Source: Bifidobacterium apri
GTDB lineage: Bacteria > Actinomycetota > Actinomycetes > Actinomycetales > Bifidobacteriaceae
Reading direction: 5' to 3'
DNA: 64,000 bases
Assembly (NCBI RefSeq): GCF_009299485.1
Contig: NZ_WBSO01000007.1
Span: forward strand, 1 to 64,000
The translations under genes were made by a program, and so were the position numbers. The notes below the pieces were generated by a model. It saw nothing but the letters and a program-made list of their open reading frames with translations. It was not told the DNA's origin and ran no database searches. Shown here piece by piece: positions 18,249-26,827 of the stretch. Position 1 is the first letter of the stretch, and every line of letters starts with the position of its first letter.

Positions 18249-18631
18249 CGGTTGTCTCCATGCGTTTCGTGAGCGGCTTGAGCGGCTGGTATCGGCGTGA
18301 CGAGAATCGAGCGCGCGGTCGCCCCGTCAATGGCGATTCTTCCGGTGCCGACGGCGAGCACGCGTCCGCCGAAATTCGAGCGTTGGGTGACCTGCGTCAC
18401 CGCCCCGACGCGAATGCCCAGCTCGAGCATACGCAGCCGGTGTCGCGCGTCCATGCGGATTTCCGTGATTGTCATATCCTGCCGGACCGGGCAGGTTTCC
18501 GCCGTCAACGCTTCGGGTTCCCGTTCCGGGCCATGCGGCGTATGATGCGCCGTCTGCTCTGCAGGACCGGTCTCGTGGCGATCATGCGCCGGATTCGCCA
18601 CGTCGTTCGTTCGTTCCTCTTGTTCCATCAT
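18245..18631 (-). CDS. feoA: FeoA-domain protein
   Basis: The product is 128 residues if it starts at MMEQEERTND; longer in-frame readings exist but are not supported by a ribosome site. The last 75 residues form the SH3-like FeoA domain (RHRLRMLELGIRVGAVTQVT, then GGRVLAVGTGRIAID). FeoA is a small cytoplasmic partner needed for FeoB-mediated Fe(II) uptake. It is the first gene of feoABC, overlapping feoB by 4 bp. An N-terminal hydrophilic tail of about 50 residues is extra compared with a typical 75-residue FeoA. Confidence 0.85.
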   Translation of the reverse strand: MMEQEERTNDVANPAHDRHETGPAEQTAHHTPHGPEREPEALTAETCPVRQDMTITEIRMDARHRLRMLELGIRVGAVTQVTQRSNFGGRVLAVGTGRIAIDGATARSILVTPIPAAQAAHETHGDNR

Positions 18632-19015
18632 GCTCTGACAATAGCCGAGCCCCTTGCCGAAGGACGGATTCGCGGGATTTCCCCGTTTCCATCCTTGAAA
18701 TCTTCGATTCCGCTTCCCTTTCATCACGACAATTCTCGACCCTTCCATCTCGTAATCCCCATCTTGGATGCTTCGTCGCAGGACTTTCCGTCCCGCACAT
18801 CGCAGGTTTGACGTGAACGACCGGAAAGTCCGCGCCAATGGCTATCATATGATGGTCTTCCTGAGCTGGATGGGTCCGCCCATGGGATCGGCAGTGGAGA
18901 CTCATACCATGTATTCCGCGCATTGCGCAGACAACCGTCACGCGAACAGCAAGCAGATGTGTCGTGTCGTCCGGATGCGTGAAACCACGAAACAGGAACG
19001 ATTCTAAGGAGCATC
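18632..19015. other. divergent intergenic region feoA / MFS gene
   Basis: About 380 bp lie between the divergent feoA and exporter genes. I see no convincing coding sequence. A 10-bp perfect palindrome ATCATATGAT at 18844-18853 could be an operator or part of a promoter. No clear DtxR/IdeR iron box is recognisable. Confidence 0.4.
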
Positions 19016-20476
19016 ATGCCTCAGAGCGTGCAACACACACCAGACCCGACCGCACAGCGGCACGACATTCCCCTGCCCGACCCGAAACCGGTCCCCTGGT
19101 GCACGCGCATCTCCATCGCCGCGATCGGCATGCTCTCATTCGTGGGCATTCTCACCGAAACTTCGATGAACGTGACCTTCCCCACCCTGATCGCCAGCAT
19201 GCACGTGACGTTGGCGACCGTCCAGTGGTTGACCACCGGCTACCTGCTGCTCGTCACCATTGTCATGAGCAGCACCGCGTATGTGCTCAAACGCTTCAAC
19301 CCGCGCACCCTGTTCTTCTTCGCGTTGGCTATGAGCGCGCTCGGCGCGCTGACATGCCTTGTGGCGCCCAGTTTCATCCCGTTGCTGATCGGAAGGATGC
19401 TGCAGGCGGTCGCCACCGGCATCGCCACCCCGCTGATGTTCCAGACGATTTTCACGCATATCCCGGTGTACAAGCTCGGCGTGTACACCGGTTTCGCCGC
19501 GGTCATCATCTCCCTGGCGCCCGCTTTGGGGCCGACCTACGGTGGTGTGCTGACCAGTGTGTGGTCGTGGCGCGCGATTTTCGTGGGCGTGCTGCCGCTG
19601 CTCGCGCTGATCGGCATTGCCGGTGCGTACAGCGTAAGCGGTACGGCGCCGGGAACCGCAGGCCGCCGCTTTGACATGCTGGGACTGGCGATTTTGTCCT
19701 GCGTGTTCCTTGGATTGCTGTTGACCTTCAACCAGGCTGGCGTGCACGGCTGGGTGTCATGGCAGTTCGGCGTGGGTCTGCTGGTCTGCTTCGCCCTGGT
19801 TGCGCTGATGGTGTGGCACGCTCGGCATGGGGCGCGGGCACTGTTCGATTATTCGATTCTGGGCGATCGGCTGATCCGCCTGCGGTTGTTCTCGTATTTC
19901 GGTATGCAGTTCATCAATATCGGCATGTCGTTCATTCTGCCGCTTTATGTGCAGGATGTGCTCGGCGGGTCGGCGATGGCGGCGGGCATCATGCTGCTTC
20001 CGGGCGCTTTGATCGGCGCGGTCGCGTCTCCTATCGCCGGACAGGCGTATGACCGTTCCGGCTTGCGCAAACCGATTACGGTCAGTGTCACGATGATGGT
20101 GCTCGCTTTGGCGTTGCTCGCCGGGTTCGCCGGGTCGCTCACCGTTGTGCTGATGGGCGTGTTCTATGCCTTGTTGCGGATCGGTTTCAATATTGGTTTC
20201 GGCATCACCATGTCCGATGCGAGCACGTTTGTCGCCCCGCGGCAGAAGTCCGATCAGAATTCCATGTTCTCGATGATGCAGCAGTTCGCCGGATCGTTCG
20301 GCACTGCCGTGATGAGCGCGGTAATCGCCGCGCAGACGTTGCGCATGCCGATCAGTGAGGCGACGGTCAGCGGCAGTCGCATCGATTTCTTCATCCTGCT
20401 GGTGCTGGCGTTGGCGATCGGGGCGTGTGTCGCCGCATCATTCCGGGTGCAACGGCGCGCGCAGGCTCGCGGCTGA
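19016..20476 (+). CDS. MFS multidrug exporter (DHA2-like family)
   Basis: This 486-residue membrane protein has about 14 hydrophobic segments, consistent with drug:H+ antiporter family 2 (EmrB/QacA-like). It has TVQWLTTGYLLLVTIVMSS in the second helix, LIGRMLQAVATGIATPLMFQ in helix 4 and an LGPTYGGVL motif C region in helix 5. A strong TAAGGAG site lies 4 nt before the start. The gene stands alone, divergent from feoA; no TetR or MarR regulator is next to it. The substrate is unknown. Confidence 0.9.
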   Translation: MPQSVQHTPDPTAQRHDIPLPDPKPVPWCTRISIAAIGMLSFVGILTETSMNVTFPTLIASMHVTLATVQWLTTGYLLLVTIVMSSTAYVLKRFNPRTLFFFALAMSALGALTCLVAPSFIPLLIGRMLQAVATGIATPLMFQTIFTHIPVYKLGVYTGFAAVIISLAPALGPTYGGVLTSVWSWRAIFVGVLPLLALIGIAGAYSVSGTAPGTAGRRFDMLGLAILSCVFLGLLLTFNQAGVHGWVSWQFGVGLLVCFALVALMVWHARHGARALFDYSILGDRLIRLRLFSYFGMQFINIGMSFILPLYVQDVLGGSAMAAGIMLLPGALIGAVASPIAGQAYDRSGLRKPITVSVTMMVLALALLAGFAGSLTVVLMGVFYALLRIGFNIGFGITMSDASTFVAPRQKSDQNSMFSMMQQFAGSFGTAVMSAVIAAQTLRMPISEATVSGSRIDFFILLVLALAIGACVAASFRVQRRAQARG

Positions 20477-20613
20477 CGCGTGCGCGGTTGATGCCCGCGG
20501 TTGTGGTGCCCGCCTGCGGTTGATGTCCGCCCGCGTATCTGGGTGAGATTTGGAGTGAAATCTGGCTGAAGGCCGGAGATTCTCCTTCTTCTGCCGGCCG
20601 GTATTGCGTCACC

Positions 20614-20780
20614 GTGCGACCGGCACGTTACATTGCGGACTGATTTACCCGCACATGCCCTGCCACTGGCAGGCATCTTGCTGTGGTGCGACCCGCACGT
20701 CACACCACACGCCGATTACCCTGCGACTGCATCCCCGCCCATGAATTCCCGCCGGTGTGTGAGCCAATCCTCACACACCT
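20614..20780. repeat. tandem dyad elements at 72-bp spacing (family C-like)
   Basis: The gap of about 350 bp between the convergent MFS and ABC-F genes holds three spaced dyads. GTGCGACCGGCACG starts at 20614, GTGCGACCCGCACG at 20686, and a perfect 10-bp inverted repeat GGTGTGTGAG/CTCACACACC with a 6-bp loop spans 20754-20779. Flanking text (GATTTACCC, GATTACCCTG) also recurs at 72 bp. The GTGCGAC core and the period match the arrays near 22.8 and 24.3 kb. The last stem may also act as a bidirectional terminator, although no T-run is present. No gene is seen here. Confidence 0.6.
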
Positions 20781-20829
20781 GACTCGGCAAGCGCACCCAT
20801 CTGCAATACACCGACCGGCTGTCAGGCAC

Positions 20830-22650
20830 CTATGCGCGTACCGCCCACAATTGCGTGACCGCTTCCCGCAGGAACGGCATATCATGGCTGACCACAATCA
20901 CAGCCCCGCGATACGCGGCAAGCGCGCGGGCAAGTGCTTGCCGTGAGTGCAGATCGAGATGGTTGGTCGGCTCATCCATGACGATGAGATGCGGCATGTT
21001 GCGAATGCCTAGGCACAACAGCAGTTTGCGCAGTTCGCCGGGTGATGGTTCGCTGGAGGCGGCGAGCATACGGTCTGGGTCGGCGTTGAGTTGCGCCATG
21101 GCGGAGAGTACGTCGCCGCGTTCGGCGGGGTTGAGCTGCGCGAGTTGGCTGAGCGCCGCCTGCGCATCGTCGCTGGTGGTGTTCTGCCTGATGACGAGCC
21201 GCGGCACGTCGGATGGTTGCGCGTCGAGCCGTGCGAGCAGCGCGTTGAGGATGGTGGTTTTGCCGGCGCCATTCTGCCCGATGATGCCGATATGGTCGTT
21301 CGCTCCGACGCTGAGTGTCGGGATGCGTACACCGTCGGGGGTGTGCCAAGCGTGAGCGGTGATGGGGATATCCGGCGCCGGTTCAATGACTTCTGCCGCC
21401 TGCGCTGCAGTTGCAGGTTCCGTCATTCCCACGTGCCTTGCTGATTTCACCGTACCGTGATTGCCGGTAGTACCGTCGGCCGCCCCGCCGGCAACCATGC
21501 CGCTGGATTCCGCTCGCGTCTGCACGGTCGAGGATCCGAACGGGATCACGCCCGCTTCGAGCCGAACGAGTTCCACCGCGTGACTGGGTTCGATTTGCGC
21601 GAATGCGGTCAGGTCCCCGTCGTAGCGTTTGGCGGCGACGGCGATGGAATCCGCCGCGAGCTGCGCGGCGTGGACGCGCGCGTCCAATCGCGCCTGCGCC
21701 GAGCCTGCCGACCCGTCGACGCTGGTCATCTTCGCCAGCTTGGCGGCGTTGCGGGCGTCATGATCTTTGCGGTCGATGGTGCGGTTCGCCCGCCATGATG
21801 TCGCGGCGAGTGCCGCATCATGCCGGCGTGACGCGCTTTCGCGTTGCAATCGCGCGGCTTCTTTGTTGGCCTGATTGAGGGCGTGGCGCTCCCCTGCCTG
21901 TTGGGCGGTCGCGTCGGCGAGCGCAGCCGTGTAGTTGCCGGGACGCATGGTGACAACGGTGATGTTGCTGTGCTCGACGTGACGGCGTTCGAAGCAGGCG
22001 CATCGCATGGCTACCTGGTCGATGAGTTCGATGTCATGGCTGACGACGATGCCGACGCGTCCCCGGCGGGGTGCGGGCAGCGTGGCGGTTCCCTTACCGT
22101 TGCCCTTTTCGTGATGTTGCCCGTTCGCGGCGGGCACGGCGGTGGTTGCCAGGGCATGGCGTTGCCCGGTGAAATCGAGCATGGCTTGGGCGATGGCGTT
22201 CCGGGTCGGCGCGTCAACGTGGTTGGTCGGTTCGTCGAGAATCAGGACGTCGGGGTGTGCTGCGAGCGCGCACGCGATCTGCAATCGTTTGCGTTCCCCG
22301 CCTGAGAGCGTGTCGTACCGGTATGGCCAGTCGTCCGCGATGCCGAGCGTGTCACGGATTGCTATGGTTCCCGGACTCCAGTCGCCAGCAAAATCATCCA
22401 AATTGGCAGGTACGACGGCGACATCCTGCGGGCAGAAGGCGATAACCGCGTCGGACGGGCTGACTTGCCCGCGTTCCGGTGTGAGTGCGCCGCGTGCGAT
22501 GTGCATGAGCGTGGATTTGCCGATGCCGTTGTCGCCGAGTACGGCGGTCCAACCAGGCGCGAATGTGACGGTGATGTCATTGAGTATAGGCTCCGGCGAT
22601 CCAGAATACGTGTAGGTGATATGTGACAGATTCAATGCGGCGATAGACAT
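20830..22650 (-). CDS. ABC-F family ATPase
   Basis: The 606-residue soluble protein carries two ABC domains. The first has Walker A GDNGIGKST, signature LSGGERKRL and Walker B LILDEPTNHVD. The second has GQNGAGKTT, a degenerate signature PSPGELRKLL and Walker B LIVMDEPTNHLDL. A charged linker of about 80 residues (NQANKEAARLQRESASRRHD) lies between them, and no membrane segments exist, so this is ABC-F. Such proteins act on the ribosome in translation quality control or antibiotic protection; which applies here cannot be told. Start at MSIAALNLSH is preferred because longer readings pass into the repeat array upstream. Confidence 0.9.
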   Translation of the reverse strand: MSIAALNLSHITYTYSGSPEPILNDITVTFAPGWTAVLGDNGIGKSTLMHIARGALTPERGQVSPSDAVIAFCPQDVAVVPANLDDFAGDWSPGTIAIRDTLGIADDWPYRYDTLSGGERKRLQIACALAAHPDVLILDEPTNHVDAPTRNAIAQAMLDFTGQRHALATTAVPAANGQHHEKGNGKGTATLPAPRRGRVGIVVSHDIELIDQVAMRCACFERRHVEHSNITVVTMRPGNYTAALADATAQQAGERHALNQANKEAARLQRESASRRHDAALAATSWRANRTIDRKDHDARNAAKLAKMTSVDGSAGSAQARLDARVHAAQLAADSIAVAAKRYDGDLTAFAQIEPSHAVELVRLEAGVIPFGSSTVQTRAESSGMVAGGAADGTTGNHGTVKSARHVGMTEPATAAQAAEVIEPAPDIPITAHAWHTPDGVRIPTLSVGANDHIGIIGQNGAGKTTILNALLARLDAQPSDVPRLVIRQNTTSDDAQAALSQLAQLNPAERGDVLSAMAQLNADPDRMLAASSEPSPGELRKLLLCLGIRNMPHLIVMDEPTNHLDLHSRQALARALAAYRGAVIVVSHDMPFLREAVTQLWAVRA

Positions 22651-22693
22651 GCTGTGGTCGATACTGACAGAGACGCTGGACGGGGCATCGGCG

Positions 22694-22960
22694 CTGGCGT
22701 GCGACTCCGCAGTCGCAACGCGGCGAGATAGCGATCGGGATGACCGTACCATGGTCGCTATCGGCCCGCCGTGCGATCACGCAGTCGCACCACAGCCAGA
22801 TAACCGACGCCATGACCTCACTACGGAAGCTATCTGCCCGCTGTGCGACACCAGAATCACACCGCAAGCCAGATACCTGCAGTGAAAGTCCCCGCGAGTG
22901 GCTTTACCAAGTCACCGTGCGACACCAGAGTCGTATATCAACATAACACGCAAGCGTACA
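22694..22960. repeat. Family C dyad array, four units at 72-74 bp spacing
   Basis: Units have GTGCGA (left core) at 22699, 22771, 22843 and 22917. A typical unit is an inverted repeat with arms close to CTATCNGGCTGTGGTGCGAC around a short loop of about 5 bp; for example CTATCGGCCCGCCGTGCGAT at 22756 pairs with the downstream GTCGCACCACAGCCAGATA. The last unit is decayed. The array lies directly upstream of the ABC-F gene, in the leader of that gene, and next to the 3' end of the Doc-like toxin gene. Confidence 0.8.
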
Positions 22961-23010
22961 GGGAATTAACTGGCGGAACCTCCTGATTCTTGATGATGGC
23001 TCCAACCGCA

Positions 23011-23520
23011 TCACTCTCTCTTGAATTCCTCCGTTGAAGCCATTTTCTGCGAATGCGTACGCAGGAAGTCACTGAAATCCTTCTCTCCTGTTTCTCCGGT
23101 GACCAGCTGTTGTATGTATATATACACCTCATTCTCTCGTGCCTCAACAGCATCTTGCGTTGTTATCTCAATATGTTCAGACTTCAATATTGAGAAGCAC
23201 GAGATCATCGTCGTTCGCTTATTGCCATCTGCAAAAATGTGCCCCTTGGCCATGTGGTAGGCAAAATGAGCCATTTGCTCAAAAATATCGCTGAACCGAT
23301 CAGCGGGTGTAGTCCCAAAATGGTCACCGAAAGATGAGAGAATAACCGACTCTATTCTGCCTTCAATCTGGGTACGCACGACATCGGGAATCCGCGCTCC
23401 TAAGCTGAATCCGCGCTCTTTTACTACTTCCCGGTGGATATCCATGAGTGATGAGACCAACATGGAAATTTCCTCATCACTCATGGAAATCGGAGCATAC
23501 CCCCGAGAACTGGTAGTCAC
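23011..23520 (-). CDS. Doc/Fic-family toxin (death-on-curing type)
   Basis: The 169-residue product has the Fic/Doc catalytic motif as HIFADGNKRT (about residues 95-104), placed after FSDIFEQMAHFAYHMAKG. Fic/Doc toxins transfer a nucleotide or phosphate group to targets; Doc phosphorylates EF-Tu. The gene starts with a GTG that overlaps the upstream gene's stop in GTGA, behind GGAG, so translation is coupled to the putative antitoxin. An ATG 12 codons later is an alternative start. AT-richer than the surrounding core genes, suggesting transfer. Confidence 0.85.
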   Translation of the reverse strand: MTTSSRGYAPISMSDEEISMLVSSLMDIHREVVKERGFSLGARIPDVVRTQIEGRIESVILSSFGDHFGTTPADRFSDIFEQMAHFAYHMAKGHIFADGNKRTTMISCFSILKSEHIEITTQDAVEARENEVYIYIQQLVTGETGEKDFSDFLRTHSQKMASTEEFKRE

Positions 23521-24029
23521 GTGTTCTCCAACAATCGTAACGTGTTCTTATATTTTTTGGTGACATGCTTAATTGCCCCAACCAGAGTGAACTCAGGATC
23601 AAAGCCCTTGATATCCGCAGAATGCAGAATCAAATCATCGTCAATCCGAACATCCATATCTTTCCGATATACCTTTGACCATGCACCTCCCGGCTGATGC
23701 GACAGACGAACGAGATCATATCCCGAAAGCCAACCGTAATCACGCCACAATGCCTCAAGAACGGACTGCTCACGATCCGTAAGACTTGGCGGTTCGCCCG
23801 GATATTGTCGAACAGGCTGCCTGCCGAACCTCTTGTATTCGTGGTACACGTTTGGGCATACCGGCCCGTACTCCCAAGCTTCGATAGCGTCACTGAACAG
23901 CGCCAACCCGTCGCGCTTCAACGATTCGACTTGGGCATAGAAACACAGCTTGTTCAGTACCAGATTGGACAGCTCAGCGTCATTGCCATGATGCGAAATT
24001 AGCCATGCGGCGACATCTTTCGACTGCAT
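23517..24029 (-). CDS. Panacea-domain (DUF4065, SocA-like) antitoxin
   Basis: The 170-residue product starts at MQSKDVAAWL behind AAGAGGGTGG; an upstream GTG is possible but less likely. It shows the DUF4065/Panacea pattern: LSNLVLNKLCFYAQVESL at residue about 22, then a WEYGPVCPNVYHEYKRFG block, and a helical DREQSVLEALWRDYG stretch. Panacea proteins neutralise many unrelated toxins, including Fic/Doc folds. It overlaps the Doc-like gene by 4 bp and precedes it, the usual antitoxin-first order. The pair sits between two arrays of family C repeats. Confidence 0.85.
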   Translation of the reverse strand: MQSKDVAAWLISHHGNDAELSNLVLNKLCFYAQVESLKRDGLALFSDAIEAWEYGPVCPNVYHEYKRFGRQPVRQYPGEPPSLTDREQSVLEALWRDYGWLSGYDLVRLSHQPGGAWSKVYRKDMDVRIDDDLILHSADIKGFDPEFTLVGAIKHVTKKYKNTLRLLENT

Positions 24030-24183
24030 GTTCACCACCCTCTTCACTATCGAATCCTAGAATATTGTTCATCAAATCATAGCATGGCATAAGTATGAAA
24101 ACCTGTATCCTCGCTAAGCGATAACCCAATGTTCATGCGCGGGCAAAGACAATGGCTTTGTCTTCGCGGATAGGATGCAGTCC

Positions 24184-24430
24184 ATGCGACACCAGAGGTG
24201 CACTGCAAACAGATAGCCATCGGGGCGGCCACACCGAGCACCACTATCAAGTCGTCGTGCGACACCGTAGTCACATCGAAGCAAGATAGCTTCAGAAATA
24301 CCTGCATAGCAGATGTAACCGAACCACCGTGCAACATCGCAGTCGCACCACAGCGAAATATCCGCCACGCGACTCTCATTTATCGGGCTATCTCGCCGCC
24401 GTGTGACAACATCGTCGCACTCCAGCGAGT
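24184..24430. repeat. Family C dyad array, four units at 72-73 bp spacing
   Basis: Units have the ATGCGA/GTGCGA/GTGCAA/GTGTGA core at 24184, 24257, 24329 and 24401. The clearest unit runs from 24244, where CTATCAAGTCGTCGTGCGAC is followed 5 bp later by its imperfect complement ending GCAAGATAG. Same family as the array near 22.8 kb, so the two arrays bracket the toxin-antitoxin pair. The rest of the 535 bp upstream of the GmrSD-like gene shows no coding sequence. Confidence 0.8.
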
Positions 24431-24564
24431 TTCTTCCCCAGGCAATCCACGAACTCCCGGCAACCCATAAACCACACCCCACCAGTCACCAACCACACCC
24501 CACACCAATCACCCCACCCCGAAATGCCATAGAGGAAAGGCATCACCGAAGAAGGAGACCAACC

Positions 24565-26274
24565 ATGCGGGCGACACAAGCAAGATTCCTTGATCTGCTC
24601 GGGGCGGACAGAACCCAGTTCATCATCCCTGTGTATCAGCGCGAGTATTCCTGGCAGCGCCCGCAACTGGAGGACTTATGGAACGACGTGACGCTGGCGG
24701 GTGAGGATGGCATGACCCATTTCATCGGCTCGTTCCTGTATATCCCCGAAGAGGACAGCACTGCGACGAGCATCCACCGCAAGCTCCTCATCGACGGCCA
24801 GCAGCGCATGACCACGCTGTCCTTGCTCCTCGCCGCACTGCTCGATTATTTGGATGAGGATGATTCCCACGCGCAATTCCTCACGGACCTCTCCCCCAAA
24901 TCCTTGCGAAAAAGCTACCTGTTCAACGATGACTACCGCGGTGAATCACGGTACAAGCTTGTTCTGTCAATGGACGACAAGGCGACCATGCATTCCTTGG
25001 TCGACGGCAGCCCCCTGCCGGAGCACCCGATCCGTCTTCTTGTGGACGCCAAATCATTCTTCTCTAAAAGAATCCGCGAAGGACAAACCTCCCCCGAGAC
25101 ATTGTGGAACGGCCTAAACAAGCTGGTGATCATCGACACGGAGCTCAATCCCAATGAAGACAACGCCCAACTCATCTTCGAGTCGATGAATTCCAAAGGC
25201 AAGCCCCTCACCCCAATCGACCTCGTGCGCAACTTCATTCTCCTGTCACTGCCAGCCGGCCGGCAGAAGGAGCTCTACGACCAGTATTGGAGCCATATCG
25301 AACACCTGTTCGGACAGGATGCCGAGTACGAATTCAACGCATTTCTCTGGTATTGGCTGTATTTGAAGATCCCCGAGCGCAACCCTAAGCAGGATAACGC
25401 CTACCACGATTTCAAGTACTACGTCCAAAACCATGACCTCGACCGGGAGCCGGAAACCATACTGTCCGAACTGCTCGCGTACGCGACACGATATGCACGC
25501 CTGTTCCTTGGGCAGGAGCCCGACCCCAGTCTCAAACGCAGGTTCGACCGGATCAACACTCTGGATGTCAGACCCGCACGTCCGCTGCTGATGTGCCTGT
25601 ACACGCTGATGGACGAGCACAAACTCACCAAAGACGAGTTCGGCAGGATGTGCGACATGGTTGAATCCTTCCTGTTCCGCCGCATGACGGTAGGCAACTC
25701 CACGCAAGGGCTGAACAAAATGTTCGCCGGCATGTACCGCAGACTCGATGACGCCGATAATCCTCAAGAGTGTCTGACTGCACTGTTGCTCGCACCCGAG
25801 AAGGATTCCACCGGTTACTTCCCCGATGACGGCGAGTTCGCCGAGGCGCTCACAACACGCGACATTTACAACGGACTCAAGAAAGGCAAGCAGTATCTAC
25901 TGGAACGCACGGAGGACTCGTACCATCCGAAGGAGCCTGTCAATACCGGCATGTACCAGATCGAGCATGTCATGCCGCAGACCATCGATGATTCCGCCCC
26001 ATGGCAGACCATGCTCGGCTCGGACTGGCAAACCACTCACGACACGTTGTGCCACACACTCGGCAATCTCACACTCACCGGTTACAACCAGGAATATTCG
26101 AACAAGTCGTTCCCGGAAAAGCAGAGCCTCCAGCCTGGAGGGTACAAGTACAGTCCGCTTAGCTTGAACCGGTATATCGTCGATTGCGGCGTATGGAACA
26201 CGGAAACCATCCGCCGACGTGCCGAGATGCTCGCCGATAGAGCTTGCACGATATGGCCGCGCCCCACGTTGTAA
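24565..26274 (+). CDS. GmrSD-like type IV restriction protein (DUF262-DUF1524), C-terminally truncated
   Basis: The 569-residue product starts at MRATQARFLD with GAAGGAGA upstream. The N-terminal DUF262 (GmrS-like, NTP-binding) domain shows QREYSW (25-30) and IDGQQR (76-81). The C-terminal DUF1524 (GmrD-like HNH nuclease) domain shows IEHVMPQ near residue 468 and GNLTLTGYN with SNKSF near residues 499-515. GmrSD enzymes cut phage DNA with modified (glucosylated hydroxymethyl) cytosines. Reading stops at TAA, but the same frame stays open for 137 more codons that match a DUF5655-like tail, so the original protein was about 707 residues. Both catalytic domains are intact; whether the short form works is unknown. 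Confidence 0.9.
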   Translation: MRATQARFLDLLGADRTQFIIPVYQREYSWQRPQLEDLWNDVTLAGEDGMTHFIGSFLYIPEEDSTATSIHRKLLIDGQQRMTTLSLLLAALLDYLDEDDSHAQFLTDLSPKSLRKSYLFNDDYRGESRYKLVLSMDDKATMHSLVDGSPLPEHPIRLLVDAKSFFSKRIREGQTSPETLWNGLNKLVIIDTELNPNEDNAQLIFESMNSKGKPLTPIDLVRNFILLSLPAGRQKELYDQYWSHIEHLFGQDAEYEFNAFLWYWLYLKIPERNPKQDNAYHDFKYYVQNHDLDREPETILSELLAYATRYARLFLGQEPDPSLKRRFDRINTLDVRPARPLLMCLYTLMDEHKLTKDEFGRMCDMVESFLFRRMTVGNSTQGLNKMFAGMYRRLDDADNPQECLTALLLAPEKDSTGYFPDDGEFAEALTTRDIYNGLKKGKQYLLERTEDSYHPKEPVNTGMYQIEHVMPQTIDDSAPWQTMLGSDWQTTHDTLCHTLGNLTLTGYNQEYSNKSFPEKQSLQPGGYKYSPLSLNRYIVDCGVWNTETIRRRAEMLADRACTIWPRPTL

Positions 26275-26688
26275 GAGAACATCATCGACCAATACCGACC
26301 AAGACCGAGAACGACATCCCGTTCCGGCAGCTGGACAATCGAAACCTCACAACCGGAACTCGCACCCGGCGGCAAATGCCGCGAGCTCTTCGAGCTGCTC
26401 CAGCAAGCGATACGAGAAGCGCAGCCCAACTGGACGCTCGGCGTGAAAAAGAACTACGTGGGCTATTACACCGATAGCGGGAAGGCACTGCACATTGTCA
26501 TCAAGGCACTTCCCAGCTCCACTAGCCTCGGCATTGGCCTCAACGCAACTATGGACGACCTTGACGATCCGAACGGCTACGCGCAGGACAAGCGACCGCA
26601 CGGATTCGAGGCGGGATGCCTGACACGGGTGGATCTGCGAAGCGCAGAAGATATTCCTCAGGTGATGAGGTTGATTAATCAGTGCTGA
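26275..26688 (+). pseudogene. in-frame DUF5655-like tail severed from the GmrSD gene by a stop codon
   Basis: Directly after the TAA, the same reading frame continues for 137 codons without another stop. Its second half (CRELFELLQQAIREAQPNW, then KKNYVGYYTD, then LGIGLNATMDDLDDPNGY, ending VMRLINQC) fits the DUF5655 domain often found at the C-terminus of DUF262-DUF1524 proteins. A GTG could start an 81-residue piece, but no ribosome site is evident. A strong hairpin begins 6 bp after its stop, as expected for the real end of the ancestral gene. Confidence 0.75.
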
Positions 26689-26693
26689 TTGAA

Positions 26694-26733
26694 GGTTGTG
26701 CTACGACAGCAAGCAACCTGCCGTAGCACAACC
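26694..26733. terminator. hairpin between convergent GmrSD tail and helicase gene
   Basis: A perfect 12-bp stem (GGTTGTGCTACG with its complement) around a 16-nt loop. It lies between convergent genes and could serve both strands. No long T-run follows. Its place just after the severed tail supports the longer ancestral gene. Confidence 0.65.
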
Positions 26734-26827
26734 GACTTCGCCCAGTTTCATCCCCTCATTCTCGACGCCTGAGGATTAGCAGGAAAACATCCCTCCTCCT
26801 CTACTCCCCAGACGCCAGCAAACACCA

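Noticed and set aside
26443..26688. Independent 81-residue gene
   Set aside because: It starts with GTG inside a longer open stretch that continues the GmrSD frame and has no ribosome site; better read as the severed tail.
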